Of a stretch of DNA of 64,000 nucleotides, positions 50,110 through 62,000 are shown in pieces. Positions within the stretch are counted from its first letter, which is position 1, and each line of letters begins with the position of its first letter. The stretch lies in assembly GCA_027186245.1 (NCBI GenBank), contig CP114492.1, forward strand, positions 8,398,501-8,462,500, written 5' to 3'. The notes under the pieces are model-generated. The model had not been told where the DNA came from. It saw nothing but the letters and a program-made list of their open reading frames with translations, and searched no databases. Position numbers and translations under genes: made by a program. This DNA comes from Coriaria nepalensis. Its lineage: Eukaryota; Streptophyta; Magnoliopsida; Cucurbitales; Coriariaceae.

Positions 50110-50563
50110 TGTTCTTTAATTTTTTTTCATCTTTATTCAAAGTAACAATGACATTATTTAACATGGCCTGTGAAATGATGACGGTACATAGTACATAATT
50201 CTTTGGTTTATTTGATTTGTAAATGGATGTAGGGATACACAAGTGCCATTTGTAGCCTAACACATGAAAAACGGTTGTGAAATTCTCAGCCGGTGCATTT
50301 TTTAACCTTTGAGGTTATGATGGGAACGGTCAATCTAGCAATGCCAGCAACGTGCCCGTTTTGTTATTAACGAAATATTAGTAGATTGTTGAACCAACAT
50401 AACAAAATAACTAATTTCACTCAATTATAGCTCTTTGTTTCTCTAAATCCTTCCCTATATGCTCTTCTACTTCTTCCCATGCTAAAAGCACCTTCATCCC
50501 TCATTCTCTCTTAGTTTTTTTTTTTTTTTATCACTTTATCTAGCTAGCTTTCTCTCTTAAGAC
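50110..50563. other. Intergenic between the two duplicated modules
   Basis: About 450 bp. AT-rich, with a short stretch (50234-50310) resembling the start of the GT61 second exon: GTGCCATTTGTAGC and ACGGTTGTGAAAT, matching CCATTTGTCGCATGG and GGTTGTGAAGTGCC at 48995. It is probably a leftover of duplication. A CT/T-rich leader precedes 50564. Confidence 0.5.
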
Positions 50564-51999
50564 ATGGGCCTGGAAGCAGCTACGCCAGTGCCCGAAGTCG
50601 AACCCGTTGTGCCGAGTATCAAATCACTCTCCGAATCATCAACTTCTTTCGAAATCCCTTATGTATTTACTGTCTCTGCCGATTCCCTTGGTGATGCTAC
50701 TTCTAAAGAGTTAGAAAGTTCAATCCCCGTTTTTGATATCTCCCTATTAACTTCCAGCAATCGTGAGCAACGCTCGCAGGCCGTTCGACAACTTGGGCAA
50801 TACTGTGAAGAATGGGGTTTCTTCATGGTATGTATAAAAGTGTACATATAAGTTAATTATTTGTTACATATTCATGTATATATGTAGATAATTAGACTAT
50901 GTATCATGTATGGAATATAAAATTTGTACATGCATGTTTAATTCTTAATTCAGAGTAATTGATTCAGGTTATCAATCATGGAGTGCCTGAGACCCTGATG
51001 AAGGATACAATCGACGCTTGTCAAAGATTTTTCGATATGACAGAAGAGGAGAAGAAGTCGTTTGACGGGAAAGAATTGTTGGATCCCGTCAGATGCGGAA
51101 GTAATTCTACTTCTTTGGCTAAAGATGTGTTCATGTGGAGGGATTACCTTAAGTTCTTCTCTCATCCCGAGTTTCATTGTCCAAACAAACCTTCTGGATT
51201 TGGGTACTTATTAATCGTCACATAAGTTTATATATCTCTTCTTTCTCCTTATAATCTTATATCAATAGGTCAAGCACTAACACGTATATATGTCATTTTG
51301 ATAATGAAATAGTGGGACAACCTTGGAGTTTACAAAAAGAACAAGAGAAGTAGCAAGAGAATTGATGGGAGGAGTACTAGAGAGCTTAGGTGTGGAGGAG
51401 GGCTACACGGACAAGGTATTACACTTTGACAAGGGGTTACAAATGCTAGCAGCCAACTTGTACCCTGTTTGCCCTAACCCAGACCAAGCCATAGGAATCC
51501 CACCTCACACAGACCATGGCTTCTTGACCCTTCTCATCCACAATGGCATCCCCGGTCTTCAAATTCGACACGAGGGCAAGTGGGTCAATGTACAACCTCT
51601 CGGTAACGCGTATGTCGTTAATGTTGCCGATCAGCTCGAGGTATATATAAACACAACTCCTATACATATGTGACTAGTCATTATTACAATTATGAAAACA
51701 TGAACTCATTGATGCATTTACTTGGAAATTTGTAGATTGTAAGCAATGGAAAGTACAAGAGCATATATCACAGAGCCCTAGTGAACGGGGAAGTGGCAAG
51801 AATTTCGATCGCTATGCCTCATGGGCCGGGACTAGATACAGTTGTCGGTGCAGCACCGGCCTGTATTGACGAAAATAACCCTCCATTATACAGAGCTGTG
51901 ACCTACAGAGAATTTCTGGAAACCCAACATGGAAGAAAGAAGGACCGGAACATGCCGACTTTAGAAATCTTCCGATTAAGTAACGAGCAGAAAAATTAA
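50564..51999 (+). CDS. 2-oxoglutarate/Fe(II)-dependent dioxygenase, copy 2
   Basis: Tandem paralogue of the gene at 45626, with the same four-exon structure: 50564-50827, 50968-51203, 51313-51640 and 51736-51999. Exons 2 and 3 have exactly the same lengths (236 and 328 bp) and phases as in copy 1. The product is 363 residues. Fe(II) site PPHTDHG with the later YHRAL histidine, and the 2-oxoglutarate site ARIS, are intact. Most differences from copy 1 lie in the N-terminal 40 residues and the C-terminal tail (HGRKKDRNMPTLEIFRLSNE). The conserved core predicts the same type of reaction, but substrate specificity cannot be read from the sequence. It is followed by GT61 copy 2. Confidence 0.93.
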
Positions 52000-53173
52000 T
52001 TAGTGTATGATTTGATGATTAATTTGTGTTTTGTTTAAGGTACTAACTTAGTGTATTATTTTTTGTTTTAACTTTTAATATCTTCTGATTAGTTATGTTG
52101 ATCTAACTGATAACACATTTGTACGGTAATAAGATTGCTTCACTGTCTTATGATATAAATAAATAAAAACATTATATATTGCTTCCAATTGATGTGGTAG
52201 GAAGCCTCGAAGGCTCCAACAAGTAACGTGAACAAGACTTCCACATACGTAAAATAACTACACCTTCCAAGTTCCAACTTCCAACATAAACAATTAAAAA
52301 GTAACAATTTTATAAGAATTAGATCCCCTTCAATTAAGGCATGAAATGTAACTATATACACATTATTTAAGATTTAGATTTAGTCCAAATTATATGAATC
52401 TGATTGAATAAAAATTTATTTTAATTATTTTATCGATAGATATATCGTTTATTATATAAATCAAAATTACTTATTTATCTTATTTTTTGTAAAATAATAT
52501 AATGATTGGATTCTAATTATGATTTTTTTTACACTTCATTTATTACATGAGTAAATATAATTTATTTACTTTTATATTTTTGCAAAATTTTCTAATAACA
52601 TATGTCAAAAAGATGACAATCGAAATGAATTTGGATCGATTCAGACCGTCTTGAACTAAATCCAAATCTCATTATTCATCTCAAAAGTCTTGTATTTAAC
52701 TATTTATTTAGATTAGTCTCATTTTAAGATTAAAATTTAAAAAAAAAAATAAAAAAAAAATTAATGTGAAATATACTAAATTATATATATTAATAAATCA
52801 TTTTATAAATCGATTATGATCATCAAATATTATTATATGAGATTCAAAAAAAAAAAATCAATTAAACTCGGAGCTAGGCAAAAAAAAAAAAAGTGTTCGA
52901 AATCAAACTTTACATACACTCCACATTCTATTGACTTGCACATACGATTGGTTATTTAATATTGTAAAAATAATAATGTATCTTTATCCTTAGGCTATGT
53001 AATGAATAGTTCATTCGTGCATTTTAAGTTTTTGAAGACTTCCAACGTGAATCCAAAAATAATTTATAATGAATTGATTATATTAATATTCACTCAAAGT
53101 TAGACCTCAAAACCAGAATAAGATCTACTGCTGCTGCTACATAGTAGATGGTAGTAAAAATCTAGAATGATTA
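52000..53173. other. AT-rich intergenic within the second module
   Basis: About 1.2 kb of mostly A/T sequence with homopolymers. No coding signal. The corresponding gap in module 1 is about 760 bp, so extra DNA has accumulated here. Confidence 0.5.
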
Positions 53174-54934
53174 ATGGCTAAATCTGCTTCTCAAGCAATA
53201 GACATGAAACGCAGCTTCTCTCCAACTGCAGTTTGCTCCTTAAAGCTCTCTATCTACCTCCTACCCACTTGTGTTATCCTCTTCATTCTTTCCCACATCC
53301 AGTACCTAAACACCCCACCATTATTTACCTCTCCATCACCTCTTGCTTGGTCCACCTTCATCCACCCTTATTTTCCCCACAGGCTACTTATCAACCCCAA
53401 TCTCACCTCCGTTTACAACCACAATTCCACTTCTCGAGATGATCGGGATCAGCTCCAAGCCGTGCTCGAAAAACTCCGCCAGTCTATCGTGTTTCTCCCC
53501 CTCAAAGATCTACGTTACAAACGCACTGCTATGCAGGTAATAATTGCAAACCCACATAACATGCAATACATATGAAATGTAACATAACTGTGTATATATT
53601 ATTAGGGTCATACATGGTTCATGAGCTCTATGTATGACACACATGAGGAAGGAGAGGTACAATACCAACAATTCCCTTCGGAGTCATCGCAGGGAAGGCT
53701 TCTTTGCCTCAAAGGTCGTGAGACTCATGACGGTTCTTGGAATTACTATGCGTTAGCTTGGCCGGAAGCGCTTCCGTATAATGCGACAGTCATGGAAGGT
53801 TTAACGTTTGTTTCGTACAACCATTATGACTATAACAACATATGGCACGGTTTGTCGTCGATGGTACGTGCAATTTACAAACTACAAGTGATCTTCAGTA
53901 CATGTTATGAACATGTCTATAACTGTTCGATTTTGTTTCTTAATCGAATAACGGATGAGTTAATTAACAGGTTCCCTTTGTCGCTTGGCACAAGAAAAAC
54001 GGATGTGAAGTACCAAAAAGATGGATTTTATACCACTGGGGTGAGCTAAGGTCGGGGATGAGTGTTTGGTTAAAGACATTATTGGAAGCTACATTTGGAG
54101 GTCCACCAAATGTTGAAATGCTCGATAGGTTTGGTGACGACGAGCCCGTTTGCTTCGAAAAAGCTGTTGTAATGAGGCATAATGAGGGAGGAATGTCAAG
54201 GTTGAGAAGGATGGAAGCATTTGATCTAATGAGATACAAGTCAAGATTGTATTGCAATGTGAGCTTGGAGCGTAGGTTGCCTTTAATCGGAATCACCTTA
54301 TTCATGAGGGTCGGCCCTAGATCTTATAAGAACGAGACGGCAGTTGTCAAAATATTAGAGAGGGAGTGTGCCAAAGTAGATGGTTGTAAGTTGATGGTGG
54401 CTTACCCCCATAATATTACCTTCTGTGAACAGGTCAACCTCTATATACAAGACGCATCCTTCATGCTCTTCTTTGACCAGCATTTTTTGTTTAATGTAAA
54501 GTGTTGACTTAATTTCTACTAACTTTTCAGTCTACAAATTGCAGGTTAGGTTGATGAGCATGACGGACGTTCTGGCATCGCCGCATGGCGCGCAAACAAC
54601 GAACATGATAATGATGGATAGAAACAGTAGCGTGATGGAGTTCTTTCCCAAAGGTTGGCTGAAACTAGCCGGCATCGGTCAGTTTGTGCACCGTTGGCTT
54701 GCAAGCTGGTCCGGAATGAGACATGAAGGTACTTGGCGTGACCCAGATGGAGAAAGCTGTCCCTTCCCAGAAGACGATCGTCGTTGTATGTCCATTTTCA
54801 AGAACGGTAGAATAGGATTCAATGAAACTTTCTTAGCAGAGTGGGAAAGAAAGATTCTGGGCGAGGTCAAGGCGAGGAAGATGGACGAAGGTCCGAACAG
54901 AAAATTTTCCAGTTTATTCACAAGCGGCTGTTGA
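53174..54934 (+). CDS. GT61-family glycosyltransferase, copy 2 (type II Golgi membrane protein)
   Basis: Tandem paralogue of the gene at 48328. Four exons, 53174-53536, 53606-53863, 53971-54432 and 54545-54934, give 490 residues in frame. The third exon is exactly as long (462 bp) as its counterpart in copy 1. Short N-terminal tail, signal anchor at about 23-44 (LKLSIYLLPTCVILFILSHI), a less conserved stem, then the catalytic domain: HTWFMSSMYDTHEEGEV, RHNEGGMSRLRRMEAFDLM, SPHGAQTTNMIMMDRNSS and FPKGWLKLAGIGQFVHRW. It has several Asn-glycosylation sequons. The 69-bp intron at 53537-53605 is absent from copy 1. Stem regions differ most. Role in cell-wall polysaccharide or glycoprotein decoration is inferred from family only. 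Confidence 0.9.
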
Positions 54935-55860
54935 TGTAGCTAATCAAAACGGACATCTTCTCTTTTTTTTTTAATCCTCTAGCCATTATTAAACATGTGT
55001 TATACATCAAGTATACTACATAAGTGAAGAAAATTAAAAGAGGAACCAAGTAGAACCATTCCAGAGTACATAATTCATCAAATTTCATCATATATCACAC
55101 AAACAAGCAAGCAGAAAAGTTACATTATTCATCATCTACTTCTGTCACACAACTGAAAAAGAACAAGTCCATATTTCCAACAAAAAATAAACATACTAAC
55201 TTCAGAATCTCAACAGCAGGGGCCAAAGGAAACAACCTCACACAAATCCATGGAACATTGTACAACTGCAAACTTTCCACCCACTGCAAAGTGAAACAAA
55301 CTCACCCCCTTTATTTCCAGATTTGATTTAAGTAAAAAGAAAAGTGCCTACCAAATTTATCATCATGGAAAAACACTAGCATTTCACACAGCCAGAAGCT
55401 ATATCCATAACTCTTTTTTTTCTTTTTTCTTTTATGTAATACCAAATAATGAGACAGCGAGATTTAAAAGGGGAAGAGAGGTGGAAAGTGGTACCCATAA
55501 AATACCTAACGCGCATGCACTTAATCCATGGGGGAGTCTGAGCAATTTGCGGAAAAGAGGGGCACTCTTCACAAATTTATAGCAAAACACAGCACTATCA
55601 CCTCCCATGCGTTCAAATGCTTTATGACTTTTTTTAGCTCTAACCTTTATAGTCACCCCCTAAAGCAAAAGATAATCATTTCTAGTCAACAAACAAAACC
55701 CAAATTTTCTTTCCCTTTTCCATGATATCCAGCAGCCGGAAAAGTGCGATATTACCTTCTTTCTAGCTTTATGTACAGTTTCTGGGTCCACAAAAAAGCA
55801 ACGCCACCATATGATCCCATCAAATCATTTTGTAAAGAAGTTTTCTCCCCCTTTTTGAGC
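54935..55860. other. Convergent intergenic region with probable SAC51-type 3' UTR
   Basis: 3' ends of GT61 copy 2 (+) and the bHLH gene (-) meet here. No coding signal; the ORFs at 55432-55725 have no family features. Confidence 0.5.
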
Positions 55861-56892
55861 TCAATGGCAGGTCACGCCTAGTTTTGTAGCTTCATACTTT
55901 AAAGACTCCAAGTAGTCGATAGCTTTATCAATGATAAAAAATGGCTCCTTGCCCTTTGCACCAGGAACAATGCTCTCGAAAACTCTTAAAGACTCTAGGA
56001 TCTTGTCTTTTCTTGAAGGCAAGTTATGGTCTATACCAGAACCCACCTCATTTTGTTCTTCCCTCTGGCCCGAAGCATGGATTGATTCCACATCAACTTT
56101 CACTGAAGTAGCAGTGTCTAATGGCGATGATTCGATAAATCCACCATCTAGCACTCTCTGCCTTTTTCTGGGGCCACCAGAACTTGCAATTTCTTCATTT
56201 ATTTCTTGAAATTGTTCTTGCTTCTCATAATTCCCTAACACTGGCATTGGAGAATGACCTGTGCTTGCCACTTCATCATCATCGCTGTTATAATCACTAT
56301 CATCGTCAGAATAGAGCAAGGCATTGATTTCTTCCGTGTCTTCATGCATTTCCCACTCCTTATCATCTATGCAATTTTCAGAAGATTCTTTGTGAAACGA
56401 AGAATAGTTTTTTGGACCAGTATCTCTAGCTACATGTTCTTCATCATGGTAGATAGACCCAAAATGCGCCGTGACAGTGGAGGGAATCTGAATGTGGGGT
56501 CTGAGACAGCTATACATTACCCTTGTCTCATTCCTAGACTGATCGAATATCAGGAATCCCTTCTGAAAGGACCCGCTAGCTAAAGTAGGCAAAGCTGTAT
56601 GACCAAGTCCTGAAGAAAATTCGAAATGTGCCTCTTGAAGGGATGGCCCTGGAGAAAGGACAGAGGACTGAAAATGAGAGGGAAGACTTTGAACAAACTC
56701 ATTAGTTTCATATTTCTGTTCAGTCTTCAAACTCGGTATTTGAGGTATTCCAAACATGAAAGCTCCCGGATTTGTGCAAGACGACAAACATTCTAGTTGG
56801 TTGGGCGCTAATGATCCATTCATGCAACTAACCCCAGGGAATTGATGAGCAGAATGCTCAGGATGAGGCCAGAAACTTTTGGCCTTAACCAT
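55861..56892 (-). CDS. SAC51: SAC51-type bHLH transcription factor
   Basis: A 343-residue nuclear bHLH protein of the SAC51/SACL family, the translational target of thermospermine signalling that limits xylem differentiation. The whole coding region is in the last exon (acceptor before 56909). The frame stays open upstream, but the family start MVKAKSFWPHPEHS is at 56892. The middle is acidic (YSDDDSDYNSDDDEVASTGH) and leads to GPRKRQRVLDGGF. The atypical HLH is at the C-terminus (RKDKILESLRVFESIVPGA, then FFIIDKAIDYLESLKYEA). Arabidopsis SAC51 has 348 residues and likewise lies next to FKBP12, which supports SAC51 over a SACL paralogue. Translation is expected to be controlled by the upstream ORF at 57445. 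Confidence 0.93.
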   Translation of the reverse strand: MVKAKSFWPHPEHSAHQFPGVSCMNGSLAPNQLECLSSCTNPGAFMFGIPQIPSLKTEQKYETNEFVQSLPSHFQSSVLSPGPSLQEAHFEFSSGLGHTALPTLASGSFQKGFLIFDQSRNETRVMYSCLRPHIQIPSTVTAHFGSIYHDEEHVARDTGPKNYSSFHKESSENCIDDKEWEMHEDTEEINALLYSDDDSDYNSDDDEVASTGHSPMPVLGNYEKQEQFQEINEEIASSGGPRKRQRVLDGGFIESSPLDTATSVKVDVESIHASGQREEQNEVGSGIDHNLPSRKDKILESLRVFESIVPGAKGKEPFFIIDKAIDYLESLKYEATKLGVTCH

Positions 56893-57124
56893 CCAACTAA
56901 AACAATCACCTAAAAATTGGAAAAATAAAGATACACTCAATGATCAATGAAAATCATTTTAGGATCGATGGTAAGAAAGAGAGTGGTTACCAAAAGATTT
57001 GTACTTCTCTGATCTGAATGTTGAGTTGCTTTTTGCTCGCTGATTTCTTATGGGGGAAAATAAAGGAATTGAAAAAAGAAACGAAAAATGAAAATCACAG
57101 CTTAAGAAGAATGGCTAAATTAAT

Positions 57125-57445
57125 CTACGTCACGGGTTTGAGCAAATGACGGAAATATTCGGCCTGAAAAAATAACAAAAGAAACAGTGTCATCGCAGAC
57201 TGCTTAATAAGTACAATCAAGAAGTGAAGATACTTTACACTCGAACAAGTTATCCAGAGAGCACTCAGAGCAGCAATAATTTCAAGTGAACCAAAAAGTT
57301 AGAATATCTAAGTTGTACTAACCTGGCAATTCTGCAAAGGTTGAAAGCATGCTATCACTTTTACTATAATTGTTGGCTTTCCGGCAATCCCATTCTCATG
57401 TTTTAATGCCCGGAATTTCGTCTGACTTGCTGCTTGGCACACCAT
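57125..57445 (-). CDS. Conserved-peptide uORF of the SAC51-type gene
   Basis: A 53-codon upstream ORF in the bHLH leader, from ATG 57445-57443 to TAG 57127-57125. It is split by an intron: exons 57445-57323 and 57163-57125, donor CAG|GTTAGT, acceptor TTCAG|GCC. The peptide begins MVCQAASQTKFRALKHENGI, continues AGKPTIIVKVIACFQPLQNC and ends AEYFRHLLKPVT. This matches the conserved peptide uORF of SAC51-family genes, known to repress main-ORF translation until thermospermine relieves it. It ends about 230 nt upstream of the main ATG (57125 to 56892), with a second intron (56990-56910) in between. The window supports a functional uORF by exact conservation and frame, though splicing is hand-derived. 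Confidence 0.88.
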
Positions 57446-58640
57446 AACTACTTCTGAACTTTAGATAAAACTCCTATTCGACTAAAAGATAAGACCGAAA
57501 AGACTAACTCAACGATAGAGAGAAAAGGCACAATTGCAGAGAATGAGAGATGGAGCAAGACACTACGTTGAGAAAAAGATGGGAGTGGTCAAATATGCAA
57601 AGAAAAAAAGAAAAAAGAAAAAAGGAACAAAATCAGGGAAGGATTTTGAACTTGAGCAAGACTGCCTTTCTATTCTTTCAGCTGATGTAAATATCACAGG
57701 AAATGATAAAAAAGTGATTGGACCCCATGGATGAATATGGAGAAGAAGCTAAGAGATGCAGAAAAAGGAAACTTCCAGAAGGATAAAGAATGGTCTATAA
57801 GATAACCCTGCAATATAGGTTAAGCCGCAGAGCTTTGCGGAACAAAACAGATGAACTCAACCACAGCATATTCTTTCTTCTCTATGTAATTCTGATGATC
57901 CACAATTACTTTCCTTCAATGTTTTCTAACCTGTAACCTGTCACAATACATCCCTTGGAATTTAGACAAGTATCAGAAAACTCAAAAAGACTCAACCATA
58001 AAACCAGAGCATATTTAACTATCTTGCATAACAAACCTCTCCATTTGATAGAATCAAACAGCAAAAGACCAATCCTCTACAAATTATTCTCAAGCCTATA
58101 TAACAAGACTACTAATCAATTCTTATACAAAGAAAAAGTGATTGTTCCACCGTTTTGATCTATGATAAAGACATAATAGAGAGAGAAGACCGGAAAGAAA
58201 AAAAAAATCTGTTCTACCATTACCAAGCAGGGCACACTCTAAACTAATCGAAATTTCAATCAATCCTGCATTTTCTTTAAAATTTTAAACCACAAACTCG
58301 ACAATCAAACCAAAACGAAATAAAAAATCAGGAAGAAACAAACAGAGAGAATCTGGAAGCGAAAACCTGCGAGACCGAAATCGGAAACTTACAGTGAAGC
58401 AGAAGATGGATTTGAAGAAGAAATCAAAGGAAGCGGCTGATTCAGATCTGAGAAGACGAGTAGACAGAAGGATTTGGAGTGAAAAGAGGAAATGAATTGT
58501 AGATATGGAAGAGATAGAGAGAGAGAGATGAAATATATAAAAAGGTGAAGGAAAGATTTGAATGAAAGAAAGAAAGAAAGAACGAACGAAAGGATGGGTA
58601 GGAACAAAGAGAAGTGGGCGTGACGCAGTGTACATGAATG
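57446..58640 (-). promoter_or_regulatory. 5' leader exons/introns and promoter of the SAC51-type gene
   Basis: On the minus strand a leader exon appears to end at 58393 (CACT|GTAAGTTTCC). The next supported exon contains the uORF. A TATATTTCATC stretch and a CT-rich tract (about 58500-58600) would be the core promoter and transcription start region. Small further ATGs occur in the leader. Exact start is unknown. Confidence 0.5.
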
Positions 58641-60499
58641 AATTTTAAAGTGGCCCAACGTCTGCTTCACTGATTGGGCCAGAAATATATATAACGATAA
58701 TAGAATATTTCTTTAAATAATATTATTTTTATGGTGGGCCAGGGGTTTGGGTGTTCCTTTTTCCCGCCATTTCTATAGGCGTTACAAATGGTGGGCCAGT
58801 GATCGGAAACGTTACAAATTAATTGTTAGGTGTTAATTTTGATTGTTGAAACGTTAGTGTCAAAATAAACATTATTGAGAATGTGACATTTACGCAATTC
58901 ATCATTTCTCTTTTTTTATTTTATTTATTTATTTATTAAATTTACAATATATTAGGATAAGTAATGGAAGTATGATATTTTAGTCAATATCAAAATCATG
59001 TCATTAGGGTAATTAGGTTACTATTTATTGTCACGAGTGAGCTAGACAATACTATTGAAGTTTGGAATTATAAATTTTAGTTTAAGTACTTATAATCTTA
59101 AATTTATTAAAATGATGTGGAATTTTAAAATTATAATTTAAAATTAATAAGAAGAGTGTTATAATTTTCTCATTTAAAAAAATATATAAAGTATTTTACT
59201 TTCGATTAATAAGATCAACTTATAATAATATTAAATATTAATATGAGTTGATCGGATTAATTTTAATAAGGTTAAAATTTACTTAATTCTTTTTTATTAT
59301 TATTTTATTTAAAGGAATTTTTAAATTATTATCTTTCATAAATTATATTTTTAAATTATATTTAAATAAGAAAGTATTTTTAAAACTCTTTTGATTTTAA
59401 ATTAATCTTTTTTTTTCTAGTTTTTAACTTCAAATTTTTTTTTTCTTATACTCTTTAATCTATTTTATTATTTTAAATTAATTTTTCATCAATCCAACTT
59501 TTTACCACTAATTTCTCAGCTTTGTCTTCGATCATCATCGTCGTCATCGAAAATAATCTAAAATTATAAATATGATAAAATACAAATTTTATAACTATAC
59601 TTTTACCCTCAATTTTTGTTTTTAAAAATAATAAAAAAATATATAATATTTAATATAAATAAAGAGTTAGAATAATTCTCACTAAAAATATATATTTTAA
59701 TAAAAATAAAAGAATTATAATTATTTATTATTATAATGAAAATAATTTTTTTATTTCAATAGATATTATTCGAACCAAGAGTGAAATAAAATTTCACCAA
59801 ATAATGAAAACATGCTTATATTTTTCTGGGTCAAAAGCATATTCTAATCCCATGATTAGTCAATTAATTATTCTTACCTTATTTGGCAGAACCGCAACAT
59901 TATCGATGTACATATCATTTCCATGAAAATTAGGGGACCATATATTACATAAATACACAATGCATGCATCTATCTACACATTTCCACTTTTGTGTGGCAA
60001 ATTGGTAGATAGCACATGCGTTCGCTCACTTTGACTGGCCGATCGACGCTCCTTCATGCACCGGAGTTATCGGACCTCCTTCATGCATGCAATTGATTAG
60101 TATTACGAAAGGATAGTCGGAGTGATTAAAAGGTTCAATTTAAATTATATATGAATTAAAAATCGAGAGATTATATATAAATGAAATCGGAAAAATGAAT
60201 CTCCACATAAACTACAACTATAATTAACCGTTTAGTTCGATATAAACTTTTTAAGATTCAAAAACAATATGTTTTTTCTGGTTGAACTAAAAAGCATTTC
60301 ATATTAATAATAGCAATAAGAATAGTAGTAGAACATCGATGTGTTTATAAAGGAACTTATAACAATTTGGTCGAAACATCGATGTGTTTCATACTGTCAC
60401 ACGATAGCATAAAAGTTACAAAATCATGTATAATCTTTACATCAATCATTCATTTCCATTTGATCAATAATAGCTTCCCACTCTTGCTTAATCTAATCC

Positions 60500-60534
<35 letters not shown>

Positions 60535-60739
60535 CTCTTTTACTGGGAGATTTTCGTCGTGTCGAGATGAAGGACTTTATTACCAGCATGCATTAACATT
60601 CATTTACTTTATATTATATATGCATGTATTCATTGCATGTGAAGCCCGTAGCTATGAAAGAAGGGAATTGAATTCTTCTTCCATTTTTGGTCTTGTAGTT
60701 TATTGTGCGTATATGATCGATGTTTAGTGTAAATTGTTA

Positions 60740-60912
60740 GTTCCTTTATACATGATGTAGCCATTTTTGTCATGAGTGAACTGTCTAGCACAAAAATCTT
60801 ATTTCTTGGTTCCTTTTTTTGTGCTAGCTGCCATTTTTGTGCTAGATAGACAGTTCACTCATGACAAAGATGGCTAGCACAAAGATAACCCAGAAAATAT
60901 CCAAAGGAACCC
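60740..60912. repeat. Foldback hairpin segment (MITE- or small-RNA-precursor-like)
   Basis: The arm 60759-60797 (AGCCATTTTTGTCATGAGTG... through TCTAGCACAAAAAT) is the reverse complement of 60833-60875, with one substitution and a 4-base bulge. The loop is about 35 nt. Outer flanks TTCCTTT (60741) and AAAGGAACC (60903-60911) also pair loosely. GGTTCC and TTTGTGCTAGC in the loop repeat the outer right arm in inverted form. Confidence 0.75.
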
Positions 60913-61969
60913 AGAAAAGTAGTGATATGGTCCAACGTAGTTGATGTATGAAGCTAGCTCTAAATTGAGCTTAACCCATAAAATATTCAGAATGCTCTGA
61001 GTCCAAATACCAACAGTATGTTTTCTAGTCATGGGCTAAGTTCTGCACATGAAAAAGAAGGGAATGTTAGAATTGTGTCCGACACACCTTTTTTATGATT
61101 AAATTAATTTGAAAAATAAGATTTTACTTCATATTTTTTTTTTTCTGGGCTCAAATTAGTAGAGCTCTTTTGTGTAAAAATGAATCTAATCTTGCACAAA
61201 ATTATGGTTTTAATATTTATACTACTCCATTATCCAACTTATACTTGTAATTTATACGTGACTCCCAAAGGTTGGTGCATATATTGTGTGTTTAGTACTA
61301 CCTTCATTTTGCTTCCTACATATCAGAATGTCCTTATCTTCTTTACTATATCACTCTTGACATAAAATGTCGAGACCAGGTTAGGTCATATTATGGCCAG
61401 CGGATCAGGTTAGCCTACTTTTTCTTTGCACGAACTTCTTTTTTAAATCGGTCACTCTTTGATCAGCCTCTCCTTACCTGCTCGGCATGGAGTGTCTGGA
61501 CTCCCTCTCTCGTCGACTACGACCGAGCAGGGGACGAATTCTTTCTCCAACACACACACACATCTATCTCTGCATCTATCTCTGCATGTCTAGCTAGCTA
61601 ATACTTTGTTGCAAGAATTAAGCAACGAATAAACTGGAAAGAAGAATAAATGTTTGGAAAAGACTGGGTGTAGATTTGAATGTGGTTGGGTAATTTGTAC
61701 TTTGTTATATATAGAGACTAGAGTAATCGTGAATACATGTAATAAAAGGATATATATAGAGAGAGAGAGAGAGAGGGGGGGAGGATTAACTAATAAACCT
61801 TCTCTCAAATAATTTTATTTTTATTTCTTACCTTTATTTTGATTTTATTAATAAATATCTTTATTTAAATTTAATTTTTGTAAAAAAAAATTAAAAAATT
61901 AAAATTATCTTCTTCGTTCTTTTCTCTCATATTTCATTACGAATACAAAAATAATAATCTATATTTATA

Positions 61970-62000
<31 letters not shown>

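Noticed and set aside
58285..58670. Minus-strand ORFs of 93-116 codons in the SAC51 leader region
   Set aside because: Phe/Ser/Leu-rich reading of a CT-rich leader and promoter; unlike the conserved uORF, they have no conserved peptide.
61360..61520. GC-richer segment that might be a transposon scrap
   Set aside because: No ends, duplications or coding motifs could be identified, so it is only mentioned in the intergenic entry.
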